Assembly: GCA_949130485.1 (NCBI GenBank)
Contig: OX422187.1
Coordinates: forward strand, 10,194,205 to 10,258,204
Direction: 5' to 3'
DNA length: 64,000 bases
Source of the DNA: Agelas oroides
Lineage: Eukaryota > Porifera > Demospongiae > Agelasida > Agelasidae
The notes under the pieces are model-generated. The model had not been told where the DNA came from. It ran no database searches and was given only the letters and a program-made list of their open reading frames with translations. Of the stretch, positions 62,101-64,000 are shown one piece after another (within the stretch, counting starts at the first letter, position 1; every line of letters starts with the position of its first letter). The position numbers and the translations under genes are program-made.

Positions 62101-64000
62101 AACTGTGCAAGGCGCTCCAATTCTTGATATGATTACTGCATTGAATCAGACTGTGGGAGAAGAACTTCGTACAGTGTTCTTTGATACATGGCCAGAACTT
62201 ATGAATGCAATTGAATTGAGAGACTTGAGTCTTCAACTTTTGTCCAGTGGGTCAGTTGAAGGTTTCAAGCTAGATGTGGGCATTCGTGATGAACTGGAGC
62301 TGATCACTGGGAAATTAGCATTAAGCAATGCAAGGCTTCTACTGGATTACTCCCCAGGTTATGTCCACTTGGAATGTGAAGGATATTTAACATTCTTTAA
62401 ACAATATGAGACTTTCGTCTCATTTCTGCTGCCCACTCCTGACTCACCTGGTGAGCTCAGGTTTGAAAATGAAAGCACAGAACTTACACTGGAAAGGTTT
62501 GCCAGTGAAATGTTTGAATTGGGAGATAGCATCTCCACAGTTCCTGTTTTATCAGATCTCTTGAGTGTGTCCATTAACTCAATCTATGTCATCTTTGAAC
62601 GTCAAGGACAAAGCACTGTCATCACACATGCCAAAGTGGTACTTACAAAGGAAGAGCTTTCCCTTGGGTTGATCAAGGTCTCTAATATTGAAATCACTGT
62701 TACAGTTGACCGCATTGAATCTAAATACACCTTTGACTTTTCTCTTAGTGGTTTCATAGGGGATAAACTTTATGCAAGGTTGTCATATTCTGATTCAGAA
62801 ACCGCCTCAATGCTGAAAGGGGATGTCATCTTGGCTAGTTTTCAAGAGATTGATGTGACTTCAGCCCTGAAAGAATTTACTGACCAAGGTGTTGACTTGC
62901 CTCACTCCAGTGCTCTGCTTGGAGACTCTCCAGGTTCTAGTGCTATTGCACAACTTGCTGTCGCCATTCGCATCTACAAAGAACCTGTCAGTTTTGAACT
63001 TGCATGCCTAGTGCTAAACCTCGAAAATGTTATACAGCTCAAAAACTTTGCTATTAATCAATTATGGTTTAAATATGAGTCTAATACGAACGGCAGCAAC
63101 AGCATCTCCTTCTTTGGTTCTCTGTGTAAACTAGACACACAGGAGTCTGCTACTTTGGAGTTCACTTGGGACCAAGCTGCTATCACAGCAAAAGTGGTAA
63201 GTGGACACACATCTGAATCATCAGGTGGTCTGCTTAAACTCAGCTCTCTTCTTGAACTTGTCGGATGTGAAAAGCCAGATATCCCACAACTTGACAAATC
63301 AGCACCATTTTTTGATCTGGAATTACAATCCGGTTCAGTTTCCTTTAAAACAAACCCAGTTGAGCTGAGTGCTTTTGAAGTTAGTGTTGTATCACATGGA
63401 GAACTGTGTCTGATTGATGACCCCAAAATTATTCTATCTGATGTCACACTTCATGCAGACTGGAGGAAAAATGCCCAAGTTTATGGCGTAGTCTCAGCTA
63501 CATTTCATTTCTCAACAACCCATTTTAAAGTGATTTGCAAAAAAGATGCCAACAATGTTCTTCTAACAGCTCAAATTGAACCTAACTATGCAATGGAAAT
63601 TGGTACAGAAGTAAAACACATTGGCCAAAATGCGGAATTTTCTAGTTTAGTACCATCAGAAGTGAGCCAGTCCCAAGCCTCTCCACTAGGAGTGGCAATC
63701 AATGTCACAAAAAAACAATTCTTGTTTTTGAGCACAATTACCCAGTTTGGAACTGGTGTGTTCTTTGCTAGTAAATCTGGACTTGCTTTGAGCATCTCAC
63801 TCCAAGAAGGATTCAAATTCAAGGATCTTTGGAAGCAGCTTTCATTCATTGATGATCTCATCACAGTAAAAAGGGCCAACCTTGCTGTATCATCTCTACA
63901 CAATATCAAAGTTTTAGAATTCCGTGAGAGCATTTCAATACTGACAGGGGAACTGCAATGTGAAGACATGCCATTCAGTAACCTCCCAGTATCACCATCA
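54946..64000 (+). CDS. Giant protein with ComEC-like metallo-beta-lactamase fold (3' end beyond window)
   Basis: A 5' UTR exon ends at 54562 (AG|GTAAGC) and the next starts at 54919. Coding exons: 54946-55032, 56443-56536 and 59268 to the window edge, joining in phase to 1,638 codons with no stop. Visible MBL features: LHVADVGQGTAIVIEV (residues about 35-50), YFLYDGGNAD (about 65-74), SHPDLDHLGG (about 104-113, an HxDxDH metal site), SLHGDAHG (about 243) and VPHHGSRKNS (about 267). This order is that of ComEC/Rec2-type MBL domains. Residues beyond about 500 are long, beta-rich and repetitive in style (LDVSNVTVTG, LSLGLIKVSNIEITVTV), somewhat like DUF6603-type proteins; that likeness is from memory. 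No signal peptide, and RLTKRAKL at the start may be a nuclear signal. One 4.7-kb exon contrasts with the 30-200 nt exons of PDS5. The exon 2 donor (GTGCAT at 56537) is my choice; one at 56585 has the same phase. Confidence 0.75.
55131..55227. mobile_element. Short hairpin MITE in the MBL-gene intron
   Basis: TAGTCTATCGGACTACCTTC and, at the other end, AAGGTGGTCTAGCTCGATAG with inner TCACTTGC / GCAAGTGA are inverted around a loop of about 25 bp. Confidence 0.6.
55515..55670 (+). repeat. 40-bp tandem repeat, four units
   Basis: The unit begins CTGCAAAACCCGAGAATAGC and ends TTGCATGCAAGG. The second unit lacks 4 bp. In the MBL-gene intron. Confidence 0.92.
56558..56933. mobile_element. MITE, 'CGGGAAATTTTCGC' family, 22 bp after a splice donor
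   Basis: The left TACCATATGGCAGGAAATTT mirrors the right end, which reverse-complemented reads TACCGTAAAGCGGGAAATTC. AATTTTCGC words recur inside. It starts about 22 bp downstream of the donor I chose for exon 2 of the MBL-fold gene. Confidence 0.7.
57000..59260. other. Long intron of the MBL-fold gene, content unassigned
   Basis: A GCAAATTGACATTCCTAAGC tandem (three units, 57630-57700) is visible. Short frames at 57359-57583, 57882-58364, 58677-58883 and 58925-59110 have no recognisable motif. The segment 58440-58680 is GC-richer and could hold an alternative first exon, but nothing confirms it. Confidence 0.35.

Noticed and set aside
61621..63969. Minus-strand ORFs of 71-135 codons
   Set aside because: They are antisense shadows of the continuous plus-strand coding exon.

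Overview
The window is animal nuclear DNA. Its genes are split into many short exons with GT/AG introns, and their products are metazoan. The intergenic and intronic DNA is saturated with short inverted-repeat transposons and microsatellites, and there is an interstitial CCCTAA tract. The style (compact genes, many MITEs, a Death-domain exon, HIRAN-like and tyrosine-recombinase transposons) suggests a marine invertebrate, most likely a sponge or cnidarian. That placement is an inference. Exon structures below were rebuilt by hand from splice signals, reading phase and remembered family similarity. No search was run.

Layout. 1-8.4 kb: remnants of an unrecognised plus-strand gene (exon near 1612-1798 and a decayed copy near 2390-2505) and a terminal Death-domain exon (8060-8346). 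These are buried in transposons: a HIRAN-ORF element, a pogo/Tigger-like end, foldback MITEs and a decayed LINE. 9.4-12.7 kb: MITEs, a zinc-ribbon ORF and an element with iterated palindromes at its ends. 12.65-17.56 kb (minus): a complete seven-exon NMN/NaMN adenylyltransferase gene. 17.9-18.5 kb (minus): a MULE transposase relic. 20.1-21.8 kb (plus): a three-exon DEP-domain gene with a C-terminal membrane anchor. 22.6-47.65 kb (minus): a nearly complete cohesin regulator PDS5, 43 coding exons and about 1,346 codons. Its 3.5-kb intron near 28.7-32.2 kb carries a tyrosine-recombinase transposon with terminal inverted repeats of about 535 bp. 48.1-52.2 kb (plus): a complete four-exon glucosamine-6-phosphate isomerase gene, head to head with PDS5 across about 430 bp. 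52.9-53.7 kb: a second copy of the foldback-bearing repeat. 54.4 kb to the window end (plus): a gene with three small 5' exons and then one uninterrupted coding exon of more than 4.7 kb, encoding a ComEC-like metallo-beta-lactamase fold followed by a very long beta-rich region. It stays open past the edge.

Functions. NMNAT (NAD synthesis), GNPDA (hexosamine catabolism) and PDS5 (cohesin) are conserved housekeeping genes and do not form a system. The least ordinary items are the giant MBL-fold gene, the tyrosine-recombinase element with long hairpin-rich TIRs, and a family of very small TIR elements (37-395 bp) with exact 9-bp target duplications.
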